A stretch of 64,000 nucleotides of DNA from Duganella guangzhouensis (lineage in GTDB: Bacteria; Pseudomonadota; Gammaproteobacteria; Burkholderiales; Burkholderiaceae_D): NCBI RefSeq assembly GCF_009674535.1, contig NZ_WKJK01000001.1:124001-188000 (forward strand). The letters are read 5' to 3'. The position numbers and the translations under genes were made by a program. The notes below the pieces were generated by a model. That model did not search any database. It was not told where the DNA came from and was given only the letters and a program-made list of their open reading frames with translations. Positions 20,098 to 28,104 of this stretch are shown piece after piece. The first letter of the stretch is position 1. Each line of letters starts with the position of its first letter.

Positions 20098-21486
20098 ATG
20101 AGCAATTTAAAGATTTACAACACGCTGGCGCGTGACAAGCAGGCATTCGTACCGATTGAACCGGGCAAAGTCCGCATGTATGTGTGCGGCATGACCATTT
20201 ACGATTACTGCCACATTGGTCACGCCCGCATGATGATGGCGTTCGACGTCATGTACCGTTGGTTGATGGCGTCCGGTTACGACGTCACCTACGCCCGCAA
20301 CATCACGGACATCGACGACAAGATCATCAAGCGCGCGGTTGAGAATGGCGAAACCATCTCGCAGCTGACCAATCGCTTCATCCAGTACATGGACGAGGAC
20401 ATCGGCGCGCTCGGCATTCTGCCGCCAACGCTGGTGCCGCGCGCCACCCAGTACGTGCCGCAAATGCTGGCGCTGATCGAACAACTGGAAACCAAGGAGC
20501 TGGCCTACAAGAGCGAGGACGGCGACGTCAACTACGCGGTGCGCAATTTCGCGCCCTACGGCCGCCTGTCCGGCAAGTCGCTGGACGACTTGCGCGCCGG
20601 CGAGCGCGTCGACGTCAACACCGGCAAGCGCGATCCGCTCGACTTCGTGCTGTGGAAGGCTTCCAAGGAGTCCGAGCCGGAAGAGGTGAAGTGGGATTCG
20701 AAGTGGGGCAAGGGCCGTCCGGGCTGGCACATCGAGTGCTCGGCCATGTGCTCGGCGCTGCTGGGTGAGCATTTCGACATCCACGGCGGCGGCGCGGACT
20801 TGCAGTTCCCGCACCACGAAAACGAGATCGCGCAGTCGGAAGGCGCGTTCGGCCACACCATGGTCAATTACTGGGTGCACAACGGTTTCGTGCGGGTGGA
20901 TAACGAGAAGATGTCCAAATCGCTGGGCAATTTCTTCACCATCCGCGACGTGCTGAAGAAGTACGACGCCGAAGTGGTGCGCTTCTTCATCCTGCGCGCC
21001 CACTACCGCAGCCCGCTGAACTACTCGGACGCCCACCTGGACGACGCCCGCAGCGCGCTGACCCGCTTGTACACCGCGCTGGACGGCGTGGAAGGCGACG
21101 GCCAGCCGCTCGACTGGAAAGAAGAGCATGCGGCCCGTTTCGCGGAAGCGATGGACGATGACTTCAACACGCCGCTGGCGGTGGCCGCGCTGTTCGAGCT
21201 GGCAACCGAGGTCAATAAATCGAAGTCGCCAGTGGTGGCGCGTCAGCTGAAAGCGCTGGCCGGCGTGATCGGCCTGCTGGAGCGCACGCCACAGCAATTC
21301 CGCCAGGCGGCGGTGGGCGGCGAGGGCGGCGACGATGCCGCCATCGTGAGCGCCATCGCCGCGCGCGCGGACGCCAAGAAAGCCCGCAATTTCGCCGAGT
21401 CGGACCGCCTCCGCGCCGAACTGCTGGCCCAGGGCATCATCCTCGAAGACAAGCCTGACGGCACCACCAACTGGCGCCGCGCATAA
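20098..21486 (+). CDS. cysS: Cysteinyl-tRNA synthetase
   Basis: 462 residues, class I synthetase that charges tRNA-Cys. The zinc ligand region [17 protein letters not shown] carries the HIGH motif (about 37-40), [22 protein letters not shown] lies at about 210-231 with further zinc ligands, and KMSKS is near 270. The ATG at 20098 ([14 protein letters not shown]) matches the family start; the longer frame upstream is untranslated leader. Followed 1 bp later by an AlkA-type glycosylase, so they are probably co-transcribed. Confidence 0.96.
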   Translation: MSNLKIYNTLARDKQAFVPIEPGKVRMYVCGMTIYDYCHIGHARMMMAFDVMYRWLMASGYDVTYARNITDIDDKIIKRAVENGETISQLTNRFIQYMDEDIGALGILPPTLVPRATQYVPQMLALIEQLETKELAYKSEDGDVNYAVRNFAPYGRLSGKSLDDLRAGERVDVNTGKRDPLDFVLWKASKESEPEEVKWDSKWGKGRPGWHIECSAMCSALLGEHFDIHGGGADLQFPHHENEIAQSEGAFGHTMVNYWVHNGFVRVDNEKMSKSLGNFFTIRDVLKKYDAEVVRFFILRAHYRSPLNYSDAHLDDARSALTRLYTALDGVEGDGQPLDWKEEHAARFAEAMDDDFNTPLAVAALFELATEVNKSKSPVVARQLKALAGVIGLLERTPQQFRQAAVGGEGGDDAAIVSAIAARADAKKARNFAESDRLRAELLAQGIILEDKPDGTTNWRRA

Positions 21487-21487
21487 C

Positions 21488-22135
21488 ATGGTCATCGCCA
21501 AGGATAATGAGGCCGTGGGCGGCGTGCCGCCATATTGGGAGGAAGCCAAGCTGGAGCTGATGAAGCGGGACCGCATCATGAACAAGCTCATCCCGCAGTT
21601 TGGCGACCTGCACCTGCGCGGCCATCACGATCCGTTCACCACCTTGGCGCGTTCCATCGTCGGCCAGCAGGTGACCGCCAAGGTGGCCGACGCCGCCTGG
21701 AAAAAGCTGTTGGCGGTCAGCCCCAAGTGCGCGCCGGCGCAGATCATCAAGGCTGGTCCCGAGCAGCTGGCGGCGTGCGGCCTGTCCAAGCGCAAGACCG
21801 AGTACATCCTCGATCTGGCCGACCACTTCAAGAACAAGCGCGTCCACACCGCCCAGTGGGACCAGATGGACGACGAGGCGGTGATCGCCGAACTGACGCA
21901 GATCCGCGGCATCGGCCGCTGGACAGCCGAGATGTTTTTGATATTTAATCTGCTGCGTCCCAACGTTTTACCGCTGGACGACCCCGGTTTAATCCAGGGC
22001 ATCAGCCAGAATTACTTCTCCGGCGAACCAGTCTCGCGTAGCGATGCGCGCGAGGTTTCCGCCAACTGGGAGCCTTACCGTACGGTAGCCACCTGGTATT
22101 TATGGCGTAGTTTGGATCCGGTTGCGGTAGAATAG
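21488..22135 (+). CDS. DNA-3-methyladenine glycosylase II family protein
   Basis: 215 residues of the HhH-GPD superfamily, AlkA type without the N-terminal domain of E. coli AlkA. It removes alkylated bases in base-excision repair. Seen are the helix-hairpin-helix and Gly/Pro loop [17 protein letters not shown] (about 136-152) and the catalytic Asp in LPLDDPGL (about 161-168). No iron-sulfur cluster cysteines. One base separates the ATG from the cysS stop codon. Confidence 0.9.
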   Translation: MVIAKDNEAVGGVPPYWEEAKLELMKRDRIMNKLIPQFGDLHLRGHHDPFTTLARSIVGQQVTAKVADAAWKKLLAVSPKCAPAQIIKAGPEQLAACGLSKRKTEYILDLADHFKNKRVHTAQWDQMDDEAVIAELTQIRGIGRWTAEMFLIFNLLRPNVLPLDDPGLIQGISQNYFSGEPVSRSDAREVSANWEPYRTVATWYLWRSLDPVAVE

Positions 22136-22214
22136 ATACTCTAATCGCTGTGCGAGGGGATTTTGCGCGCCTACGACCGCGCCCTCGACAGTCGAGAACA
22201 AACACGGAGGTACA

Positions 22215-23189
22215 ATGACCAAAACGACTTTCCTCAATTTTGAGCAACCGATTGCTGAACTCGACGGCAAGATCGAAGAATTGCGTTTCGTCCAGGACGA
22301 TTCGGCAGTCGACATCTCTGAGGAGATCGACCGTCTGGCCAAAAAGAGCCAGCAACTGACCAAGGATATCTACGCCAAGCTGACGCCATGGCAGGTTTCG
22401 CAGATCGCGCGTCACCCACAACGTCCATACACCATGGACTATGTGAACGAAATCTTCACCGACTTCCACGAACTGCACGGCGACCGCACCTATGCGGACG
22501 ACCAGTCCATCGTCGGCGGTCTGGCGCGCTTCAACGGCCAGGCCTGCATGGTGATCGGCCATCAGAAGGGCCGCGACACCAAAGAACGCGCGATGCGCAA
22601 CTTCGGCATGCCGAAGCCGGAAGGCTACCGCAAAGCGATGCGTCTGATGAAGCTGGCCGAGAAGTTCGGCATTCCAGTATTCACCTTCGTTGACACCCCG
22701 GGTGCGTTCCCAGGCATCGACGCGGAAGAGCGCGGCCAGTCGGAAGCCATCGGCCACAATCTGTTCGTGATGGCGGAACTGAAAGTACCGCTGATCGCCA
22801 CCATCATCGGCGAAGGCGGTTCCGGCGGCGCGCTGGCGATTGCCGTGGCCGACCAGGTCATCATGCTGCAATACGCGACCTACTCGGTGATTTCGCCGGA
22901 AGGCTGCGCTTCGATTCTGTGGAAAACCTCGGAGCGCGCGGCCGATGCGGCTGAAGCGCTGGGCCTGACCGCGCATCGCCTGAAAGCCATCGGCCTGATC
23001 GACAAAATCGTCAGCGAACCGCTGGGCGGCGCGCACCGCGATCCGAAGCAAATGGCGACGCTGCTGAAACGCGCGCTGGCCGACTCGCTGCGCCAGTTCC
23101 ACGGCATGAAGACCAAAGACCTGCTGGAAGCCCGTCACGAGAAGCTGATGAGCTACGGTAAGTTCAAGGAAACCACGCCACAAGAATAA
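22215..23189 (+). CDS. accA: Acetyl-CoA carboxylase carboxyltransferase subunit alpha
   Basis: 324 residues, full length. The alpha half of the carboxyltransferase that makes malonyl-CoA for fatty-acid synthesis; works with AccD and biotinylated AccB. Family segments are [18 protein letters not shown] at the N-terminus, [22 protein letters not shown] (about 84-105), [17 protein letters not shown] (about 158-174) and [12 protein letters not shown] (about 196-207). Preceded by a good site (GGAGG, 6 bp before the ATG). Confidence 0.96.
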   Translation: MTKTTFLNFEQPIAELDGKIEELRFVQDDSAVDISEEIDRLAKKSQQLTKDIYAKLTPWQVSQIARHPQRPYTMDYVNEIFTDFHELHGDRTYADDQSIVGGLARFNGQACMVIGHQKGRDTKERAMRNFGMPKPEGYRKAMRLMKLAEKFGIPVFTFVDTPGAFPGIDAEERGQSEAIGHNLFVMAELKVPLIATIIGEGGSGGALAIAVADQVIMLQYATYSVISPEGCASILWKTSERAADAAEALGLTAHRLKAIGLIDKIVSEPLGGAHRDPKQMATLLKRALADSLRQFHGMKTKDLLEARHEKLMSYGKFKETTPQE

Positions 23190-23193
23190 CTGG

Positions 23194-23286
23194 GCACCGG
23201 CCTGCGCCGGTGCGACGCCCGTCATCCCGGCGCAGGCCGGGACCCATAGAACACCACCGGGAGCCCGCGCATGCGCCGCTCCCGGT
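23194..23286 (+). repeat. Three stacked hairpins between accA and tilS, one a dispersed-repeat type
   Basis: Hairpin 1 (23194-23213): GCACCGGC paired with GCCGGTGC. Hairpin 2 (23225-23242): TCCCGGC paired with GCCGGGA, inside GTCATCCCGGCGCAGGCC, a motif that is widely dispersed in many proteobacterial genomes. Hairpin 3 (23256-23286): ACCGGGAGC paired with GCTCCCGGT across 13 nt. No T-run follows, so they are not classical terminators. They sit just before the tilS ribosome binding site. Confidence 0.75.
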
Positions 23287-23305
23287 TTGCATTTCGGAGC
23301 CACGA

Positions 23306-24706
23306 TTGAAGCAGCAAAAGCCCACCCTCACGTCCACCTTTGAACAAGCCGTCAGCGCCGCCCGCGCGCAGGCAGGTGAGGGCACCACACCACGCCTCGC
23401 CGTCGCCCTCAGCGGCGGGCTGGACTCATCGGCGCTGCTGCACCTGGCCCACGCCTACGCCCAGCAGCACGAGCTGACACTGTGCGCCTTCCACATCCAC
23501 CACGGCCTCAGCCCCAACGCCGACGCCTGGCTGACCCATTGCGAACGCGAATGCGCCGCGCTGGGCGTCTCGTTCGAAGCCCGCCGCATCCAGCTGCAAG
23601 ACCAGAAAAAATCCGGCACCGAAGCCGCCGCCCGCAAAGCCCGCTACGCCGCGCTGGGCGCGCTATGCCGCGAACACGAGGTGGCGCTGCTGCTGACCGC
23701 CCACCACCTGGACGACCAGGCCGAAACCGTGCTGCTGCAACTGCTGCGCGGCTCTGGCCCGGCCGGCCTGTCCGGCATGGACGCCGCCAACACCGCCGCC
23801 GGCCTGCTGCAAAACGACCAGCTGATGATGGCCCGTCCGCTGCTGCAAGCTTCGCGCAAACAGCTGGAAAGCTACGTCGCCCAGCGCGGCGTGGCCCACA
23901 TCCACGACGAATCCAACGACGACCCGCGCTACGCCCGCAATGCCTTGCGCCACAACGTGATGCCGGCGCTGGAACAGCACTTCCCTGGCTTCCAGGAACG
24001 CTTCGCCCGCAGCGCCCAGCACGCCCAATCGGCCTCCCGCCTGCTGACCGAACTGGCCGAACAGGATCTGGCCGCCACGCTGGACGACGACTGTCTCGAC
24101 ATCGCCAAACTGCGCCAACTGAGCCAGGACCGCGCCTACAACCTGCTGCGCCACTGGTTTGCCACCCGTGGCCTGAGCATGCCCAGCACCGCCTGGATGG
24201 CCGAAATGCTGACCCAGCTGCTGGAAGCCAAATACGACGCCCAACTGCTGGTCACCCATCCCGAATGCCACGTGCGCCGCTATCGCGACCGTCTGCACCT
24301 GACGCCCAAGCTGGCCGAGCTGGAAGGCATGCGCGAAGACCAGTTCGACGACAAGCCCGGCACCGACTTCCGCTGGAGCGGCGAAAGCCAGCTGGCGTTC
24401 CCGGCCTATGGCGGCATTCTGCATTTTGATCAGGCGGAAGAGGGCATCGCCGCCGACTGGCTGCGCGACCAGCCGCTGCTGATCGAATTCCGCCGTGGCG
24501 GCGAGCGGCTGAAGCCGGCGCCCAACCGCTCCACGCGGCCGTTGAAATACCACTATCAGGCGCTCAACATCCCGGCCTGGGAGCGCGCACGCCTGCCTGT
24601 GGTCAAAAACGCCACAGCGCTGCTGTACGCCGCCGGCATCGGCATGGACTGTCACCAAGTGGCCGCCGGACCTGGCCGCATCAGCCTCCGTTGGCAAGCT
24701 GTATAG
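23306..24706 (+). CDS. tilS: tRNA(Ile)-lysidine synthase
   Basis: 466 residues. Converts C34 of tRNA-Ile(CAU) to lysidine using ATP and lysine. The PP-loop SGGLDSSALLHL (about 33-44) and the family AFHIHHGLSPNADAW (about 65-79) are clear. TilS substrate-binding and C-terminal domains follow, with IEFRRGGERLKP and a tail at FKNATAL-like LPVVKNATALLYAAG. There is no usable in-frame ATG; TTG at 23306 has GGAG 6 bp before it and gives the normal N-terminus, so I infer a TTG start. Confidence 0.92.
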   Translation: MKQQKPTLTSTFEQAVSAARAQAGEGTTPRLAVALSGGLDSSALLHLAHAYAQQHELTLCAFHIHHGLSPNADAWLTHCERECAALGVSFEARRIQLQDQKKSGTEAAARKARYAALGALCREHEVALLLTAHHLDDQAETVLLQLLRGSGPAGLSGMDAANTAAGLLQNDQLMMARPLLQASRKQLESYVAQRGVAHIHDESNDDPRYARNALRHNVMPALEQHFPGFQERFARSAQHAQSASRLLTELAEQDLAATLDDDCLDIAKLRQLSQDRAYNLLRHWFATRGLSMPSTAWMAEMLTQLLEAKYDAQLLVTHPECHVRRYRDRLHLTPKLAELEGMREDQFDDKPGTDFRWSGESQLAFPAYGGILHFDQAEEGIAADWLRDQPLLIEFRRGGERLKPAPNRSTRPLKYHYQALNIPAWERARLPVVKNATALLYAAGIGMDCHQVAAGPGRISLRWQAV

Positions 24707-24850
24707 ACAAACCGGCCCTTTGTGCCGAATTTTGTATGTAGATATGTCTATTCGGTATGAGTTTATGAGCTTTTTGACTTGTTATTTTGCAGCTCGACAG
24801 GTAGAGTTAAGGGTTCTATTTACCTTTATTTGAGCGGAAAACTCACTGTT

Positions 24851-26098
24851 ATGGCTTTAATCGTGCACAAATATGGCGGGACGTCGATGGGTTCGACGGA
24901 CCGTATCAAGAACGTCGCGCGGCGTGTCGCCAAGTGGCATGACGCCGGACACCGCATCGTGGTGGTACCGTCGGCAATGTCGGGCGAGACCAACCGCCTG
25001 ATCGGCCTGGCCAAGGAAATTCAAGCGCAACCAGATCCTCGCGAACTGGACATGATTGCCTCGACCGGCGAACAAGTCTCGGTCGGTCTGCTGTCGATGG
25101 CGCTGCAAGCCATTGGCAAGAAAGCCGTGGCCTATGCCGGCTGGCAAGTCGCGATTAAAACCGATTCCGCTTACACCAAAGCCCGTATCCAGTCGATCGA
25201 CAACGACAAGGTCAACCGCGACCTGGACGACGGCAAGATCGTCATCATCACCGGCTTCCAGGGCGTGGACGATGAAGACAACATCACCACGCTGGGCCGT
25301 GGCGGTTCCGACACCTCGGCGGTGGCGATCGCCGCCGCCATGAAGGCCGAGGAATGCCTGATCTTCACCGACGTTGACGGCGTCTACACCACCGACCCGC
25401 GCGTGGTGTCGGAAGCGCGTCGCCTGAAGGCGATCACGTTTGAAGAAATGCTGGAACTGGCGTCGCTGGGCTCGAAAGTGCTGCAGACCCGTTCGGTGGA
25501 ATTCGCTGGTAACTACCGCGTGCCGACCCGCGTGCTGTCGTCGCTGACCGACCCGATGCTGGACCTGGAAGTCGAAGCCAACTCGGGCACCCTGATTTCG
25601 TTTGAGGAAGATAAAAACATGGAACAAGCAGTCATCTCCGGTATCGCATTTAACCGCGATGAAGCCAAAATCACCGTGCTGGGCGTGCCAGACCGTCCAG
25701 GCGTGGCGTACCACATCCTGGGCCCGGTGGCCGATGCCAACATCGAAGTCGACATGATCATCCAGAATCAGTCGGTCGACGGCAAAACCGACTTCACCTT
25801 CACCGTGCCACGCAACGACTTCCAGCGCGCGCTGGACGTGCTGAACAACTCGAAAGATCAACTGGGCGCCGCCAGCATCGCCGGTGACGACAAAGTGTCG
25901 AAGATCTCGGTGGTGGGCGTGGGCATGCGTTCGCATGTTGGCGTGGCCTCGAAAATGTTCCGCACCCTGTCGGAAGAGAGCATCAACATCAAGATGATCT
26001 CGACCTCGGAAATCAAAATCTCCGTACTGATCGACGAGAAGTACATGGAGCTGGCCGTACGCGCGCTGCACAAAGCGTTCGAACTGGAAAAGGCATAA
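24851..26098 (+). CDS. lysC: Aspartate kinase
   Basis: 415 residues. First step of the aspartate pathway to lysine, threonine and methionine. The kinase domain starts with VHKYGGTSMGS (about 5-15) and contains RGGSDTSAVAIAAAMKAEEC (about 152-171). Two ACT domains cover about 265-415 (VLGVPDRPGVAYHILGPVAD; VVGVGMRSHVGVASKMF), indicating feedback control by lysine and/or threonine. The ATG at 24851 matches the family start. It is followed by a tRNA-Ser gene with its own promoter. Confidence 0.95.
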   Translation: MALIVHKYGGTSMGSTDRIKNVARRVAKWHDAGHRIVVVPSAMSGETNRLIGLAKEIQAQPDPRELDMIASTGEQVSVGLLSMALQAIGKKAVAYAGWQVAIKTDSAYTKARIQSIDNDKVNRDLDDGKIVIITGFQGVDDEDNITTLGRGGSDTSAVAIAAAMKAEECLIFTDVDGVYTTDPRVVSEARRLKAITFEEMLELASLGSKVLQTRSVEFAGNYRVPTRVLSSLTDPMLDLEVEANSGTLISFEEDKNMEQAVISGIAFNRDEAKITVLGVPDRPGVAYHILGPVADANIEVDMIIQNQSVDGKTDFTFTVPRNDFQRALDVLNNSKDQLGAASIAGDDKVSKISVVGVGMRSHVGVASKMFRTLSEESINIKMISTSEIKISVLIDEKYMELAVRALHKAFELEKA

Positions 26099-26125
26099 AT
26101 TTTTCCAAAAAACCGCCAAGTTGCC

Positions 26126-26152
26126 TTGACCAAACGGATCACGGTCTATACT
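26126..26152 (+). promoter_or_regulatory. Promoter of the first tRNA-Ser gene
   Basis: TTGACC (26126-26131) and TATACT (26147-26152), spaced 15 bp, about 47 bp before the tRNA. The same pair with the same spacing precedes the second tRNA-Ser copy at 50884-50910, and the leader between promoter and tRNA is also partly conserved. Confidence 0.65.
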
Positions 26153-26198
26153 ATGGCGGTCGTCTGCTTCACGGCGGACATAGTTGAGAAATCGACTA

Positions 26199-26291
26199 GG
26201 AGACGTGGCCGAGTGGCCGAAGGCACTTCCCTGCTAAGGAAGCATACGGGCAAAACCTGTATCGTGGGTTCGAATCCCACCGTCTCCGCCA
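26199..26291 (+). tRNA. tRNA-Ser (anticodon GCU)
   Basis: 93 nt including an encoded CCA. Acceptor stem GGAGACG/CGTCTCC, anticodon stem-loop CTTCC-CTGCTAA-GGAAG with anticodon GCT (reads AGC and AGU), a long class II variable arm of about 19 nt, and a GTGGG-TTCGAAT-CCCAC T arm. One of two copies in the window; the copies differ by a compensated pair in the anticodon stem and four bases of the variable loop. Confidence 0.98.
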
Positions 26292-26292
26292 G

Positions 26293-26338
26293 AACAAAAC
26301 AAAAAAGCCTCCCCTGCGGGAGGCTTTTTTGTTTTGTT
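26293..26338 (+). terminator. Intrinsic terminator of the first tRNA-Ser
   Basis: A 21-bp perfect stem (26293-26313 with 26318-26338) and loop CTGC. The GC-rich core is GCCTCCC/GGGAGGC, flanked by A-rich and T-rich tracts, so it can terminate in either direction. Confidence 0.9.
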
Positions 26339-26671
26339 CGGACGGAAACGGTGGGATTCGAAGACGTAGCCCCCCTAAAGGGGGCGAGGCTATCCGAATC
26401 GCCCAACTGCTGCCGCTGCGCGGCAGCCCATCCCTCATCCCAAAAAACGTAGTTTTTTTGCTACGAACTACCCCCCACCCGCTATCTTCGGCCACCATCC
26501 CCAAAAGCGGCTTTCCCCTATGAAAAGGGAGCAGACGCCCCGATAGCACAGCGCCGCCTGATTCCAATTTGAATATCGTTTCCAACCAAAAAGTTATTGG
26601 AGAGCGAGGCCAATAAGCACTAATGTTTGCGCAAACAATTCAGCCTTACGAGCTGACAAAACGGAGACCAC
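26339..26671. other. Non-coding stretch between tRNA-Ser and the GH43 gene
   Basis: 333 bp with no convincing gene. It holds an inverted 19-bp fragment of the tRNA-Ser 3' end (26344-26362, 18 of 19 matching), a C6/G5 hairpin (26369-26385), and the palindrome at 26624-26637 described separately. The open frames across it run antisense to the tRNA and are not credible. Confidence 0.7.
26624..26637. promoter_or_regulatory. LacI-type operator candidate upstream of GH43-CBM6
   Basis: Perfect 14-bp palindrome TGTTTGCGCAAACA with the central CG typical of LacI-family operators, 34 bp before the GH43 start codon. The identical 14-mer occurs at 39989-40002 upstream of the TonB-dependent receptor, so both arms of the locus probably answer to one repressor. 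No LacI-family gene lies in the window. Confidence 0.6.
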
Positions 26672-28087
26672 ATGACTACTCGCCCATCACCGAGCGCCGT
26701 CCGTCGACGGCTGCCCGGACTGGCATTGCTGACCGCCGCAATGCTCACCAGCCCGCCCAGCGCGGCGGAAAATCCCATCATCCAGACCATGTTCACCGCC
26801 GACCCGGCACCGCTGGTCCACAACGGCGTGGTGTATCTGTACGCCAGCCACGACGAAGACGACGCCCAAGGCTTCACCATGCGCGACTGGCAACTGTTCA
26901 CCAGCCGCGACATGGTCAACTGGACCGCGAAAGGCGCGGTCGCGTCCCTTAAAATTTTCGCCTGGGCGGTACAGGACAACGACGCCTGGGCGCCGCAAGT
27001 GATAGCGCGCAACGGCAAGTTCTACCTGTACGCGCCGGTCAGCGTCGCCGGCTGGCCAAAGAACGTGATCGGCGTGGCAGTCGCCGACCGGCCCGAGGGG
27101 CCTTTCATCGATGTCTTGGGCAAACCGCTGATCGACAAGGCGGTCGGCTATTTCGACCCGACGGTTTTCATCGACGATGACGGCCAGGCCTATCTGTACT
27201 GGGGCAACCCCGACCTGTGGTACGTCAAGCTGAACCCGGACATGATTTCGTACGCGGGGCCGATCGTCAAAGTCGATTCCAAACCGGCCAACTACCAGGA
27301 AGGGCCGTGGTTCTACAAGCGCAACAACAAGTACTACCTGGCCTACGCGCCCACCTGCTGTCCGGAAGGCATAGGCTACGCCATGAGCGACCGGCCGACC
27401 GGGCCGTGGGTCTACCGTGGCGACATCATGGACCACAATCCCGGCTCGACCGGCAACCATCCCGGCATCATCGACTACAAGGGACACTCGTATCTGTTCG
27501 GCTTCAATTACCGCCTGAATTTCGCGCTGACGCCGATCCACCACGAGCGCCGCTCCATCACCGTTACCGAATTCAGCTACAAGGCCGATGGCGGCATCGA
27601 CATGCTGCCATGGTGGGACAATTTCGGCGCCAAACAACTGGAGACCTTGTCGCCCTACCAGCGGGTCGAGGCTGAAACCATGGCCTGGACCTCGCGTGTG
27701 AAGCGCGGCATCGACCGGCCGTTCGAGTGGGCGCCCGGCGTCAAGATCGGGAAGAACGAACAGGTGGGGGTGTATGTGACGCAGATTACCGACCTTAGCT
27801 ACATCAAAGTGAACGGCGTGGACTTCGGCGCGCAGGGCGCGGCCGCCTTCACCGCCAGCGTGGCCAGCGGCGCCAACGGCGGCACCATCGAAATCCACCT
27901 CGACAGCCCGGAGGGACCGCTGCTAGGCAACCTGGCAGTCAAACCCACCGGCGGATGGAATGAATGGCGCACGCAGCAAACCGCCGTCAGCGGCGCCACC
28001 GGCGTCCACGATCTGGTGCTGGTGTTCCGTGGTGTGGACCAGGGACCGCTGTTCAACCTCGACTACTGGCAATTCAGCGCCCGCTAA
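26672..28087 (+). CDS. GH43 arabinofuranosidase/xylosidase with C-terminal CBM6-like domain
   Basis: 471 residues. Signal peptide to about residue 31. The five-bladed propeller of GH43 carries the catalytic trio: Asp in FTADPAPLVHNG (base, about 43), Asp in YFDPTVFIDDDG (about 167) and Glu in YQEGPWFYKRNN (acid, about 210). After about 330 a beta-sandwich starts with YQRVEAETMAWTSRV and ends WNEWRTQQTAVSG...GPLFNLDYWQF, the pattern of a CBM6 module. Arabinoxylan arabinofuranohydrolases have this layout; the exact substrate is inference. Ribosome binding site GGAG, 6 bp ahead. First of a two-gene operon with GH31. Confidence 0.9.
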   Translation: MTTRPSPSAVRRRLPGLALLTAAMLTSPPSAAENPIIQTMFTADPAPLVHNGVVYLYASHDEDDAQGFTMRDWQLFTSRDMVNWTAKGAVASLKIFAWAVQDNDAWAPQVIARNGKFYLYAPVSVAGWPKNVIGVAVADRPEGPFIDVLGKPLIDKAVGYFDPTVFIDDDGQAYLYWGNPDLWYVKLNPDMISYAGPIVKVDSKPANYQEGPWFYKRNNKYYLAYAPTCCPEGIGYAMSDRPTGPWVYRGDIMDHNPGSTGNHPGIIDYKGHSYLFGFNYRLNFALTPIHHERRSITVTEFSYKADGGIDMLPWWDNFGAKQLETLSPYQRVEAETMAWTSRVKRGIDRPFEWAPGVKIGKNEQVGVYVTQITDLSYIKVNGVDFGAQGAAAFTASVASGANGGTIEIHLDSPEGPLLGNLAVKPTGGWNEWRTQQTAVSGATGVHDLVLVFRGVDQGPLFNLDYWQFSAR

Positions 28088-28104
28088 AACATAAGGAGAC
28101 CTCG

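Noticed and set aside
22002..23303. 433-codon minus-strand frame containing VPACAGMT
   Set aside because: The peptide comes from the dispersed repeat between accA and tilS; the rest is antisense to accA.
26146..26585. Minus-strand frames with the RWDSNPR type sequence antisense to tRNA-Ser
   Set aside because: These are the well-known spurious frames produced by the T arm of tRNA genes.
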